This document shows positions 29,501 to 44,400 of a stretch of 64,000 nucleotides of DNA, piece after piece. Below the pieces are notes generated by a model. It did no database searches, was not told where the DNA came from, and saw nothing but the letters and a program-made list of their open reading frames with translations. Positions within the stretch are counted from its first letter, which is position 1. Each line of letters starts with the position of its first letter. Position numbers and translations under genes: made by a program. The DNA comes from Pachyseris speciosa. Lineage: Eukaryota; Cnidaria; Anthozoa; Scleractinia; Pachyseridae. Location: assembly GCA_016490735.1 (NCBI GenBank), contig JAEMWC010000010.1, forward strand, positions 762,001 through 826,000, written 5' to 3'.

Positions 29501-32309
29501 TTAGTTTTCCAAAAAGGAAAAAGTCGTTGGAGGGCGCATGTGACTGGTAAGCGCTGTAACTGCTGAAACAGAAAGTCATTCTAATGGCCAATTTGCCCTT
29601 TGTTTCTTTAGCCAATCATACACCATACCACATATTACCCATCTCGGCCTGAATCTTTCATAACCATTCAGTTGTAAGTACTCTACCACATCCTATTTTG
29701 CAGTACCTCACAATACAACTACTGCACCTTATGATTTTACCCTAACCTCTCTATCCAGCTACCATAATTACAAATTATGCAAAACCCAGTTACCTTACCT
29801 TTGAAACCCAACCAGACTAGTCCCTTACCTAGCCTACACTATCCTTCTCTACTCTGCCAAACTCCACTCTTCCTCACTGTATGTACCATTAAGCAGGGGG
29901 GAGCAGGGATGGCATAGTGGTGAGAGCACTTGCCCTCCACTTAGGGTTCGATATGTGGGTTTAGTTTGTTGTTGGTTCTCTACAGTCTGCTCTGAGAGGT
30001 TTTTCCCCTCTCCTTAAAAGCCAACATTTCCAAATTCCAATTCAATCCAGAATTTCAAGGGCCACAGGTTTGTCAGTCATAGACTATTAAGTGTCACCCT
30101 CGTTAAACAAAGTTGATCAATTATTTATTTATTTGATTTAACCCTACTCTTTCCATACTGATCCACGGTGCACTGGTGAGAGCACTTGCCTCAGGACTAG
30201 CCACTAGTGTGGCCTGTGTTCTGTTCCTAGATTCAATGTCATATGTGGGTTGATTTTGTTGTTGGCTCTCCTCCCTGCGCTGAGAGGTTTTCTTCCGGGT
30301 ACTCCGGTTTTCCCCTCTCCCCAACAACCAACACTTTTAAATTCCAATTTGATCTGGAATGTTCAAGAACATTTAAAAAATGAGCCCTTGGCTCTGGAGA
30401 TTGGGCAACCACTTCCTATGCTATCGAGCTTATTATAAATAAATCGATTTGATTTGAGTGATAACTTAAGCAAATAAAATTATTAAATGATACATGTACA
30501 CAGCCACAGAAAAAAATTGTAATAATAGGTTGTGAACTTCAAGGGGAAGCAAGCAAGCAAACAAACTAACAAAAATCTCTGCCACTGTCTGCACCATATG
30601 CTGTGCATAGAACTGTACAAGAGCGTGAGGGGAATGACTCAAATCAAAAATTAAATAAATGCGACTGAGTGGCTGTTCCGACCTTAAAGTCTACAATCTT
30701 GAGGTCCTTGAAGTTTAAACCCCAGTTGATATTAATTTTATCTTTTAACTTTTAGATCAGACAACATGCGCTTGATGGCAAGGTTAGGTTTTCCAATTTC
30801 AGGAGTATCTGCTGGAAGGTAAGGCCTATGTAAATGCTTACCTTACAAATGAGAAAGGACCTTTTGTGTTGCAAATGTAAAACTGTGGAGTGACACACTT
30901 TGCTTATGGTGGAAGTGCACTAAGATGTATATTCCAAGCTAGTTTACAGGCACTCGCCACTCAAGTAAATCAGAAAAAAATAAGTTAAATGAAAAATTGC
31001 ATGGTTAAAAAGTCAAACTGGCAGGAGTCAGGTCTACCTGTTGGCTATTTTACAAGCAAGGTTGAGGAGTTCATATCAGGACAACTGAGAATCAACTCCA
31101 AGTGATCAGAGTGGAACTTGAACCTGTGATTTCCAGGTTAAAAGTTCGGCACTGTCACCACTCGACGACTTTGCCCCCACCCACTATGGCCCAGTGCCAA
31201 AAAGGAGTGTTGGTATGGGTGTGGGAAGAAGACGTTTTAAAATACATACATGTAGCCTTCTAGGCCTTACTGTATATTTGATGACTTTATAGGGAATTGT
31301 GGTGGGGGGTCTCCTTGACCCAGCCTTCTGTCGCTACTGGAAACTTGTTGATAGGAGATTTCTTGTGATATTATGGTATTGCATGTAATCAAATATCCAG
31401 CATAAATGTCAAGAGTAAACACAAAAAAACATTTAAGAAACATCTAGCTTTTTATCTAGCTTTTTTAAAACTATTTGGTGTTTCTCTTGTTTGAAAATAT
31501 TGATTAATAATTATTTACATGTACAGTGCATGATTTCATTGCAGGTTTTTTTAGAGTGCCTCCCAGAGGAAAAAGATGACTGGGTTACAAAGACAACAAA
31601 ACTCCGGAATGACTACACTCAGTTTAAAAGCAAAGTAAGATGATCAATGATAATAGAAATTAAAGTATTATTTTACATATAAGTGATGCTGTTAGGTGTG
31701 ATTCATTTATCAGGCTCTTGTGATGAACATGTAGATGTCCCCAGACTGTTTGTCTATAGTCCAGCTTTTTATTTATTTATTTTTTTTCAAGCATCTTGCT
31801 CTCATCTTTATAAAGTGTTGGTGAGAGTTGCATGGCATGGTAATGCAACTGTATCTAGATCTACAAGAAAATTGTTTTGAAGGAAAAATCTCTAGCTGTG
31901 TCTTGAATGTTCCTAGATACAGCAGAGTTAAATTTCCAGCTTGGATTTCACAGAATTGCAAATAAAGGGTTTCTGCATTGTTTGAGAAAAATTCTTAACT
32001 GGTTTTCAAAGCATGCCATTGCCAAATTAGTGACTGAAAGTTTCATTTTAGCTGGTGTTAGATAGATAGATAGATAGATAGATAGTTTATTACATATAAC
32101 TTTGCAACCCTAGAGTTGAATTACATCAAATTTACATGGTAAAAGAAAAATATAAAGAAAAACACATTAAATCACCCATAATTACTAACATTAAGAATAG
32201 ATCTAAAAAGTGATAAATTCTTAAGATATTAAATTAATTCTTAAAATGTGGTAAAATTTATAGCGGAGCTCCGATGGCCCGAAGGGCCGTCAAGCGGAGC
32301 ACCATACCT

Positions 32310-32341
<32 letters not shown>

Positions 32342-32394
32342 AAAATGGCTAGCGGTATTGCTCGTGGGCGCGTACGCACGACGACGACGGAGTC

Positions 32395-32425
<31 letters not shown>

Positions 32426-35400
32426 CATAATAATCCAACATGGCGGCCATACTCCACCTGGCCCAGCTGACCAGCTACTTTACAGCGTACATCTTTGATA
32501 CTGGACATCCATCTTATAGCCAATTGACACCTGTCAAAACAAGGTATCCGCTGACCAGTGTAACGTGACCATATCGCGGGCTCAAGTTAAGACCTCATCG
32601 AGGTCAGCTGTTTTTTTTTGAAGTTGACCGCTGACCAGGTACTTGCTTTCGATTGGATCGCAGGCTCAAGCCAAGTGTGGGACACCCAAACCAAATCGAG
32701 GCCGTTAAAATTTTTCGTGCGCTTTCTGCGGCTGGTAATTTCACATTCAGTTGGTTTCTTTATTTTGAGCAAAACAACTTCATCTTCTTCGATCGAAGTT
32801 TGTCTTTCGCGTAAAAAGCATAAAGATCAAGAACTTGTCAAAAGATACTCCGGAAGGTGAATTTTCAAGTGATTAAAGGAAGGACGGAAGATTTTTCTCA
32901 GGAAAAGCTTCAAAGATTGTGCGGTTGAAAACAGTATAATTCAACGCTTCAAGGGCTTTCACTTCACCGCGGCATCTTGCATCTCACCAAGAAAAGTCAC
33001 TTAACAGTTCACCGGTATTAATGGGAGGAATGAGTAGCTCAAACTCTGTGGAAGAAGCTCTTTCTTTGGACAAACCGTTCGCTATTTTTGCGGATGCTTG
33101 TTTTTACTTTACTGAAGCTTACGCATTTTCAAGTGGTAGAAACCTCTACAACACAGGACAGTGAGGTAAATTAAATAAATAGAAGCTTAACATTTGGTTT
33201 AATCGTTGTTACTTTTGTTCAGGAATGAAACTTGTATTTTTCTCTCGAATGGATATAAATAACAATCATCTGTACTCGTTTTGGACGCAAAGAAGTAGTT
33301 GAATTGTTTGTTTGTTTTGTTACGTTGTTTTCTTTGCAAGCGAACGAGTGTTTTTACTCGGCTTGGCTGACTGTTTTTCGACCTTGGTTCCTCACAGTAG
33401 CGTTAAGAAACTTTTGCCCTTATCTTATCAACACGTAATCGCAATGAGTCCTCGTAAAATTAAGCATTAAAAGGGGAGACTCGAGCTCGAGTAAAAATAA
33501 AAAATCCGATCAAATGCACGTGCATGTGCACTTCTCAAAATCTGACATTAAGTTGTCAAAATGCTGCCAAAACAGTCAAAACCCAGCGCGCTTCACTTCG
33601 TCAAGTCTTTAAGAGATCTTCGTCGAAAGCAGCCTGTAAACAACAATTAAGTTTCGCCGTCTTTAAACATGTTGTTTGTTTGAACCGGTAAGAATCAGCG
33701 TTTGGATGTTAAAAACAGCGAAATGGGTTGACTGGCTGGCTGGTTTTGATAAATTTTAAAGTGGACTGGTCTGCGAGAGAAATGCTCGTTTGGTTTGGCA
33801 AGCGCTTTCTTCGTTATCTGGATGATATTTTGCTACTGAGAATCATTACAATTGAAGAAGGTTCTTCGGAAGACATGGGAAGTAACAGTAAAACCATCAA
33901 AGCACTTAAGTGTTTTGTGTAAGCCAAGGAAAAATTTTGTGGGAAATGGCTCTATTATTCAGCTCTGTCGCATTCCGAGTGATTGCTGTCTCAGTGATTC
34001 CTGTTGACTGCTCTAAACGATCAGGTACGGACCTCTTTTTTGTCTTTTCTACGGACATTTATGTCAAATCTGCTAAGGAAATTTTCTAGCTTAATACAAG
34101 ATAGTTTTGTTACCTGTCCAATTTCTCCTTACCTTCTCCAAGAATCTTCGAAGAAATATTATTCATATTGTGCTTTGTTTTCTTGTAATAAGTCTTATGT
34201 TTGTTGTTATATTGTTTCTGAACCGCGGTCAATTCCTGTTGACTGCTGTAAACGAAGAGTTTGTACCCTTTATTTTTTTTTCTAGGGGCATTTATGTCAA
34301 AATAAATACCGATTTTCCTAGCTTTATCATTACAAGCTATTTTAATTACTAGCTAGTCTTGTTTAATTTCTCCACCTTCTCCTTCTTCGAGCAAACACTC
34401 GCTGGCATCGTACTTTGTTCGCTTGCAGTGTTTTTGTTTTGTTTTTGATCCGCTCTGAATCCCTTTACGCTTTCATCTCAAAGTAGTTAGACTCAAGAAT
34501 GTCCGTCTTTTTTTTTTCTTTTTTGCAAACGTTTACTATCGAAAACTCTTCGTTTTCCCTGCTGCTGCTCAATTGTTTTGGACACAAATTAAACTGGCCC
34601 AAATAAACTCTTGCGAAGTTGCTCGGTGAGAGTGTGCAGCTCCGATTCTAGGCTTGGCATGGCTAAATATATATATGGCCTTCAGCTTTTCTTTTTTTAA
34701 TCGCTACATAACAGACTGGAATGGTGTTCCATCGAACATCATGCATGCACCTTCTTTAAGCAGTTTTAAGTCCTATCTATTACATTATTAGCGTCAATTT
34801 TAAATCAGATGTAGCTTGTGAGTGACAAGGCTGAGTATGTAATTTAATTAGGTTTGCTTTGGATTACTTCATGATTTTTAGTCTCAATCTCAAATCAGGG
34901 GTGACTTGTAAGAGACAAGTATTTGATTTAATTTGATTAGGTTAGCTTTGGGCCACGTTTAAATTTCACCTCTTAGTTTTTAGAATGTGTAATATTAGAT
35001 AATATTCTTTGTATGGGAATTTAGTTTCTCCCAATTATTCTCCAGTCATGCACTTTTTTGTTTTGTATCAACTTAGTTGTATTCACATGACAAAGTATTA
35101 TTAAACTTAAAACTTAAAATTAAACTTAAAGTAAGCTCTTTCTCATCAATGTACACATCCTTTGGACTTCCTCCTCCTGCATACAGTCTTTCAATTAATT
35201 TTATTAGTAGCTGGTCACACCAATCTTGTGGGATGTTTGGATGACATTTGGCATTAATGTTTAATGGAATCTCTGATGTTTGATGAAGTATGTTAAGATC
35301 AAGTTAAGATGGCTAACGGATTTCCAGCACTTTTGCTTTGATGAATCACCTTGATAGTGGTATCAACCAAATGCCCAATATATTATTATCAAGTTGTTTG

Positions 35401-38400
35401 GTCTTGCACTTAACTGGCCAGAAGAGCAGCTGGATTTATTTTTGAAAACACTGTAGGTGCATTGAGTGATGAGCTTAATGTTAGCAAGCAGTTTTTTTGT
35501 GATAGTAAGGTCAAGAAGTAATTGATCAAAATAAATATCTTGGTCTTAATTCATGGCATCTAAATATTTTTATTGATTTCCATGTATCTTTCTTTCATAA
35601 TTTTTGTGAGGCATACATATATCCAGAGGATACACAATTTCCGATTTCTGACTGTCTTATGGGAGGCTGTGGATAATTGAAATTGCATTCATTATGAAGT
35701 GATGATCTGAATCACTATATATCTGATGTGATACTGATTCCAAGGAGCAATCACCAGGCTTCTCCACCAATTTCTAGTGGCTCTAAACCATACCTAACTA
35801 GCTAAGTATGTAACTAAGTTGCCTACAGTTGAACGGGGAAACAGACCTGTCCTAAGGTATTGCTCTAAGATGTTAAGAAATGTTTTGTTTTAAAAATTTA
35901 TAGATGAAAACTAGCTTTGCAGGTTCTTTTTTACACAAGGTATTAAAGATTATTTTAAAAAAAATCTACCTCAATATTTTTATTTTGCTTTTTTAACATC
36001 TCCAAACTCAGTTTGGAAAGGAATTTTTATTACCTTACTCAATAGAACGCTTGTTTTTACGAGGGGTGGGGGTCCAAATTCGTAAAAGGGGATTCATATC
36101 TGCTAGCAGTTCTGAACTAGGGGGTCCAAATCTGATCCACAAGCAGATCTGGACTGGAGGGTGCAAATCCATGTGGGGTCCAAATCCACTGTGCCACTGG
36201 CTCAGATCACCTTTCCATACTATTTTCTACAGCATTGGGTCTGTAGCTTGAGTGAGGTCAGATGGGTGATATGACAAGCAGACTATATGTAAATGCCAGT
36301 AGAAAAAGAATGCTTTTGGAGCTCCGCTTTTAGGCTTGGCTAAATATATATATTATCAAACTTCATCAGCTTCTATAAAATATTATGGTTGTTCTGAACT
36401 GGAATCTAAATCTTTTAAGCCATACGATCATTGATCATGGATCAGCTGAACTGGAGTCTACACAGGTACAGTAGACTGCCAAGAAAAACTGGGCAGGCAT
36501 ATTCAGTGATTGGGCAAACGCAGGTACAACCTGTATGATAGAACTGCACTAATTCATTAGGGCCTAGACCTGAGCGCTGTATCTGCAACATTATGTTTTT
36601 ACTTTTGTACATACATTGTAGTTACAGCATAAATACTAATCAGTGAAACAGACAGCAGTGAAAATTAGGCGATTAATAAATAATATTTTATCATTTGCTT
36701 TTTTTTCTCATTTCGTTTTAGTGTTTATTTGATCCAAACAAGGGAAAAAACGAGGAGCTAGATTTAGCTGTGTTTAATCCTCTCTCTCAAGATGAAACTG
36801 TGAGTATAAGCTTCTAAAATAAATTTGACATTTCATCGTCATCATCACCATCATCTTCATCATTTTCACAATATACTTTGCACTTGCATTGCCATCTCCT
36901 TTCATGGTCATTATCTTTGTCATCGTCAACATCACTACCACCACCACCATCGTCGTCATCATCATCATCGCCGTCATCGTCATTATCAGTAATCACTATC
37001 AATGTTATTGTTATCACCACCATCTTCACTTTCCTTGTCATTGTCATTGGTACCACATGATGAAAATTGTGATGTTTATGATAGTTTGAACTTTTTTTTC
37101 AGAGCCCTTGGAAACAGTTCTTCATTGACAATGAGTTGAAGTCAACAATAAAGCAAGATCTGGATAGGCTGTAAGTGAATTAAAGTACTCAAATTGGTGG
37201 CCCATATTTTCGAAAATTTTGCAGACGAGATAACATGAATTTTTGCTCGGGACGTGTAGGTTTTCTGTGCGTATAGTCATAAAAATATTCAACTACTGTA
37301 GATCTCCACGTTTTTAATGGTTAACTTGTTAGACTTGAGCCAACTGGATAGGCTTCTAAAATATATATTTTTAATCAGTTTTTGTTTTGGTTTGTTTTTT
37401 CATAGACCGTAAAGAGTTTTCTTCACTTGTTTCTTTATTAAATATCATTTGTAATGCTTTCTGTTGCTCTTTTCTCACAGATTCCCAGAAATCGAATTTT
37501 TCCAGCAATCAAAAATAAAGTAAGTGACTTCGCGTAGCACACGTCACCATTAAAGGAATGAATTCTCACAAATCATCTCACCGTAAGATTAATTTTCGAA
37601 ACTCACCACACTATAAGATGAATTCTCGTAACTCGTTTCACCTTAATATCAATTCTCGTAACTCACCACGATGAATTCTCGTAACTCATCTCACCTTAAT
37701 ATCAATTCTCGTAACTCACCACGATGAATTCTCGTAACTCATCTCACCTTAATATCAATTCTCGTAACTCACCGCACTACTAGATGAATTCTCGTAAAGT
37801 TCTCATCTCACCGTAAGTTGAATTCTCGTGCATATAATTGGAATGTCTCAATGAATTCTTGAAACTCCCCAACTCCTGTTCACATGGTGTTTCTTGTAGG
37901 GAGATGATGCTCAACATTCTCTTCTGTCATGCTAAGAAGAATGAAGCGCTTAGTTACAAACAGGTACTTACTGTACAGAAATTACACCTTTCATTACTTA
38001 ACAGTTAGGGCGTTTCTTAAGTACTCACTACAATCACATCAGAGTTATAACTAACGCAAGGAATCAATGGGAATTCAAAGCATTTGTATGTAGCTGCTTC
38101 ACATTTAATCAGTTAGCGCAAGGAAGGACATACGCCAGTTTTCTGCCCGTGATTTTCCCGGCGTTTGTTAGACCTGGTTTAACTAAACTTTAGTTGATGC
38201 AAAAGCCTGGTCCTCATAGCGATGCAAGCGTACACACAAGCATAATCCAAGGACAAACTCAGGGGTGAAATAAGCATAAAATGTGCAGTCACAGTATTTT
38301 AAGATAAGATCTGATGATAACCGCCTCAACTGATTTAAGATGGCGGACAGGTAGAAATCATTGTGCCCCTCTCTTCGCAAACTCACAAGCATCTTTGGCC

Positions 38401-41400
38401 AAACGGACTTGCAAGTTGACGCAAGTTGAAAACTTGGATCTACTTGCGACTCCGTTTGGCCAGGACTTGCGTGCATTAGCGTTGACTTGCGATGACTTGC
38501 GCTTACTTTGGTCGAGATCAAATTTGCGGGTAAGTCGACGCAAATTTTTCACCGTTTGGCCACCCAGCCCAAGTCAACGCAAGTTGAGAGACGTCCATTC
38601 ATTGTTCCTGCAACCTGTTAGCCAATGAAACGGGTTTTTGCGACTTGCGTGTACTTGCGAGGAAATTTGCGAGTCTTGGCCACCTAACGTACGCGTCTGT
38701 ACGCAAGTTCAACTTTCGGCAACTTGCGAGTTCGTTTGCAGGCCAAGGCTTTAGTTAAGAAAAGGAAATTGAAGGATTCTCTCATTGTTTGCTTTCTTTT
38801 AAAAACAGGGGATGCACGAGCTTCTTGGACCTATTATATACGTGCTACACGAGGACACAAACATTTCTCAGTACCTTGACGGATCATCGCTGTGAGTCCA
38901 GTTTCATTACTCTTCTGACATAATATCTGTCTCCTTTCCTTGGCTGGGAGCACAGAAAATGAAAACTTTTCCAGCAAATGGAGAAAGAAGTGCTTCAAGT
39001 TATTTCATCACAAATGAATTTTACTGAAGGATTTCAGTGAATGGTCTAACTCTGTTTTCATGAAGAATAATAAAGAAGTGCTCTCAAGTTGTAATAAACT
39101 AAGAACAAAAACTTCCGAGTACACGAGTTCCAAACGGCAGTCGAACCAATGACATTCCAAGTACCAGTTGAGTGACTTCGGAACACTCGTTTATTTACCT
39201 CGCTTCATCTAAGTCGCCATTCCTTATCTTTTAGCAGGGCGCGCTCAGTTGGGATTTTTCTGGTTATTGTTAATTCCTTTTAAGTGTTTTGTATGGTCGT
39301 TGGTTCATTTGATGTGATTAAACCATGTTTTGTTGTCTATACTGGCTCCCTTTCCGTGAAAAAAGGCACTCTAAAACCTCTTTGTTACTGTGTATGCCTT
39401 ATGCTGTCCCCTGAAGAGGGAAACGGGACTCTTCAAGAAGGATTCCAGCAACGTTTCGTACAGAACCAACTAAAAGACTCTAGCCTCACTGCCAGGAATT
39501 TGCGCTGTTGTAGTTTTAGTTTTCGTTCCGTTAAATTGGCCATAAAAAAAATGTTGTTTATTTAACCACAGGAAAATGGCCAAGTTTCTCATGGATCCGA
39601 AATTCCTGGAGCATGATGCTTTGTAAGTATATACAGACGAAATCCACATAAAAATGTCCCAGTTTTGTGCCATAAGCACTTTCATTTTAGAGGATGAATA
39701 TTGGAAAATCTCCAAGCAGTGAAGTACTGTAGCATTTTAAGTACGTTAGCAAAATCAAGGTAAGATTTAAATTATCTAGAATTTGTCATTTCCTTAGTAT
39801 GATAGATTCGACAATTTGTCTCACAAAGTGACTGATATTACGTTTTTCATAAATGCTGACACGGTGCTGAATTTGACATTCTTGTCTTTTTTTTGTTTTA
39901 ACAGTGCTCTCTTTGTTCAACTCATGGATCAGACAGAAACCTGGTATCTTCAGCTGCCAGTAAAAGGTCTTCCTGACAGAAATAAGGTTAGTGAATTCTA
40001 CGTCTACAGGTCAAATCTACGGGATTATACAATATAGAGTACTAAAGTGATGACGTCATAAAAACTAAATTTGTGAAATTATGGGATATACAATATAGCC
40101 CTGGCGCTTTTGTTATTCTCAGTGATGACGATGACACGGTTATCGTGATGATGATGATGATGATGATAATGGCGGTGGTGGTGGTAGTGGTGGTGGTGGT
40201 GATGATGATGACGACGATGATGGGAATGACGATGTCGATGACGTTGGGGATGGTGATGGTGATGTTTCATCATGATACTGCTGGTTATGGCGGGGTTGGT
40301 GGTGGCGATATCAATATTTGTTTTCGAATACATGTCCTAAAAGTTGCATGTACATTCTTAATTTCCACTGTTAGAAAGTCGCTTATGTATAACATAAAAG
40401 TTTATTTAATAAGCCCCATATCAGTGTCCCTTTCAGCCACTTCATGTAAACACTTTTATTGACTTGACAGTTTTGTTTTGTCGTTCATCTTTTCTGTCGG
40501 TTTTAGTTTCTGGACCCTCGCGCTGAACCATTTGCAGATCAAGAACTCATGCCCGTAAGTCAAGTGTCACTGATCCACTCCCTCGAGCCACAGGCCATTC
40601 AGTTTCTTTAAAACAGTTTGATGTGAAGAGCTTAGTGGAGACGGAAATCCATGACTGAAAGTCATGTAACGCAAATTTGAGGTTTTGCCTACAATTAAAC
40701 ACTTTCGATCATTTTTGTTTGAAAACCTATGTTTTTGAAAGCGCATAATACATGTATATATTTTTTTATCAACATGTATCCGTTTAAACAACAAACAAAC
40801 AAAGACAGGGTTCGTACGCGTCTTGAAAACCCTTGAAAACCCTTGAATTTCAGGAGTCCTATTTCAAGGCCTTGAAAGTACTTGAATTTCGTTTTCGGTC
40901 CTTGAAAGTTCTTGATTTTTTATTGAACAAGATCGAAAAATATCGAAAAATATCTGCACTATCTGTGAACCCAAAACGTAGATGTTAACACAAACATTTT
41001 TCTTGGTTTTGAGGTAAAATTGTCATTAAAAAAAGTCCTTGAAATTTCTAAGTAGGGTCCTGAAAAGTCCTTGAATTTTTGGCCTGAAAAAGTGTACGAA
41101 CCCTGCAAACAATTCACGGTAAAAAATACGGTTAAAAACGAACGACATTTCGACCGCTCTTCGGTCATTCTCAAGTTGGTTGTTGAGGGTGGTACTAGCT
41201 TTTTTTTAATGCACATAACATAGTTTTTTCGGACCCGAAAGATTTTGAGATTTCGAGAAACGCGCGTCTGGTTCGTTTATGCCGTCCACATGCTGTGACA
41301 ACAACAAGAACATCATCCTTATTGATAAAAAAGAGAGATTATCATGACATACATTTTCAGGCGTGCCAACATTTAGCATAACCTCCATTCAGTTCAGAAA

Positions 41401-44400
41401 TGTCCTCTTTGGGAAGCTATTTCGAAAATATCTGTTTTAAAAAAAAATCTTAACTTTCGCAGATGTCAGAGCGTTTCTCTTCTCACCCGACCGAAAATGA
41501 TACCTTAAGGTGGGGCCTAAGTGTTCTTGGAAATAAAGGCGGAAAAACGCATATTTCGGGAGCCATAAAAGGCACATATTTTCTTTGCTCTTCCCCGTGG
41601 AAAAAATTTCGTGTCATATACATTTTAAACCAGTGTTTTTTATGTAGGTCTTTTGTTATATGTCTTCAGATGAATTCCTTGTCTGTTTTGTTTTCCAATA
41701 TAAATCTGGCACTGAAATGCTTAGCTTCGTGTTTGTGAGCTTTTCAAAAGGAGCGTAATTAATTTTATGACTTATTTGTTCCTGATCTTTAGTCCACTGC
41801 CATCGTCAAGAAACTTAACAGGATACAGGAACACATGCTTAGGAAGTACGATCCAGAGTTATGGGTTCACTTGAAGAACCTGGACATCACACCTCAAGTC
41901 TATGGGCTGTAAGTGAAGACAAAATGCTTCAATCCAGAGCATTAGAATGAACAAAATACTGTTAAGGGCCCATTGAAGTATCTCGTTGCTAAGGTACACG
42001 GTTGCTAACCAAGTGCAATTTCACTTCCGGTCAGCCCAAATTTTTTCGCGCGCTTTCTTCGGCGTCGGCCGGTCGCTGGCTCGTTCAAGTCGCCGGTAAC
42101 CTTTTTTTGCTTCGTTGCAACAAATACAAGATCGAAAACCTTTTGTTTACATTTTTATGAATTGATTTTCGGAGGCAACCAACGAGCCAAATCAACCAAA
42201 AGCTGTGGAAAGGCATTTTTAAGTACCTTACGGTGTTTGAAGTCTGTTTTAAGTGATGTTTTTGTTAGCTAGAAAAATTTCATCTGTTCGGACTCCCTAG
42301 CTGAAGTTTTAATTGCCCGAAAATGTTAGGGAACAAAATCTTCCTTTGAGAAAATTCAAGCTGAAATGAACTTTCCACGAACTTTCTAGGGAATAATTTT
42401 CTTTCCGAAAATGTTAGCTGACGTTTTTAACTGCCAAAAACAGCAATTATGACCTTTCCGAATACCTCAGGGGCCATTATTTCCCCATTGCGAATCTTTT
42501 GGGCCGAGTACACTCTTTAATCCGGACACCGAAAGCCCAAGGCGAACTACCCTCCACCGAAAAGATATCTACCGAAACTTGTCGTTGGGTGCCCCTGAAT
42601 TTTCTGCCTTCCGTTTACAACATGTGAGTCGTACCTTTATTTTTGAAACTTGAGTGTTCTGCTTGAAAATGTCATCCATGTACGGACGTAAACAGAAAGC
42701 CGCAGCGATGGTTGCATGTCGATGGGGAAATCTCGAAAAGGTGACAGTAAAAGATTTCCAGTGTCAGGTTGGAAATCGAAATCTCAAAGATGCGGAGACA
42801 CAAACTGAAATTAGTACTGCGCTATCATCACCTGCAAACTTCAAAAGAAACTCTGTGTCCGCGGCCTTTTTGACCGCTCCGATCTTGCGATAAAACTGTG
42901 CGATCCTGTGAACCTGTGTCCGTGAACTGTCCTTGCGAACCTGAGAAACTCCATTGTTTAAATATAACACAAATAAACGAAGTTCTCCCAAGACAGCATG
43001 GAGCAAAAGACTGTGAGCATCCTTGAAAGCAGCTCTAGATCACAAGGAATTTCATTCTTATATCAAAAATTAATGCTAACCACTTTAACCACTCGATAGA
43101 AAGCCTGACTGATAATGGTGAAACTCGAAACTTGTGATGGACAACTTCTCCTTACAACATCAGCCTCGCTTGAGAACCTAGTTAACAGTAATTTAAGTAA
43201 GGCCCGGTTCATACGTCGCATTTCTGCCGTGTCGAATGCAATTGAGACAATAGATAATGAGATGATTTGCCTCATTATCTTTTGTTTGAATTGCATTCGA
43301 CACGGCAGAAATGCGACGTATGAACCGGGCCTTATCTACAACAGCGTGACTGTGAAAAAGAAAGAGAATTCGAATTTTGTTCGATAAAACAAAGCACAGA
43401 TGTGACTGGCCACAATGCTTAGGCACCAGGCCGCTGAAAATTCGCTCGCCACTTCCGGTGCCGCGAAAAAATTGACTTTTCTCCCCGAGAGATAATTGTA
43501 GTTGCTGGGTTTTAAAACAATTCGAAAGAACATCATATTTTCTTGGAATTCAAGCATGGGTTTTGCGACAAAATGAAAAACAAAAAAATTATGCTCAAAA
43601 GAGTGGTCAAAGAAGTACATTTTCCATTCTCATTTTTTTATTTTTTATCATACGCCAAAACGCATGCTTAAATTTCTTCAAAACGGCTTTTGTATTGTTA
43701 CTGTTCAGAAAATGAGGGTAAAAGGTTTAAGCCATTTAGTTAAAATGCATTTTTCTGTTTCTGGTCACGTGACATTGGGCGTGGTCCGATGACGTCATGC
43801 ACTGGACCATATTTGCCCCCCATGGGTATTGCCCAAATTTGGTCCAATTGAAGCATACATGTGCAGAGTTATAGCAAATTGATTTTTCCCTAGCAACGGC
43901 ATCAAAAGATACTTTAATGGGCCCTTAAGTCGGAATATGCAGAACATGTGCTCTTTTGAGAACGTTTTTGGCGGGAAAATCTTGCGCGGCGCGCCATACC
44001 CGTGACGTGATCAAGCGCTCGGTCCATAGTAGTCTGCGTGCTGGTTCCCAGGTCACCTCCGCCAAGAGTATTTAGGCTATGCGTTCCTTCGCGTTCCTTT
44101 GTAAAACTATATTCCTCATATTGTATTACAGTGGACCCTGATATAACAACCTTCGATATCATATAGTGGTATCCCCTATATAACTATTAACATTTTCAGC
44201 CCGGCCAATTGTACAGTTAAGTGTATGGAACAAAACCCGATTTAATGATCTACGGCATAACGATACCCGATACCGACTTTATAACGATACCCCCGACTTT
44301 ATAACGATATCCCCGACTGTATAACGATAGCAAAATATCAGAACAAAAATAAATCATTAATCAATCATTACGCGATCGGAAAGGACTCGTTTATAACGAT

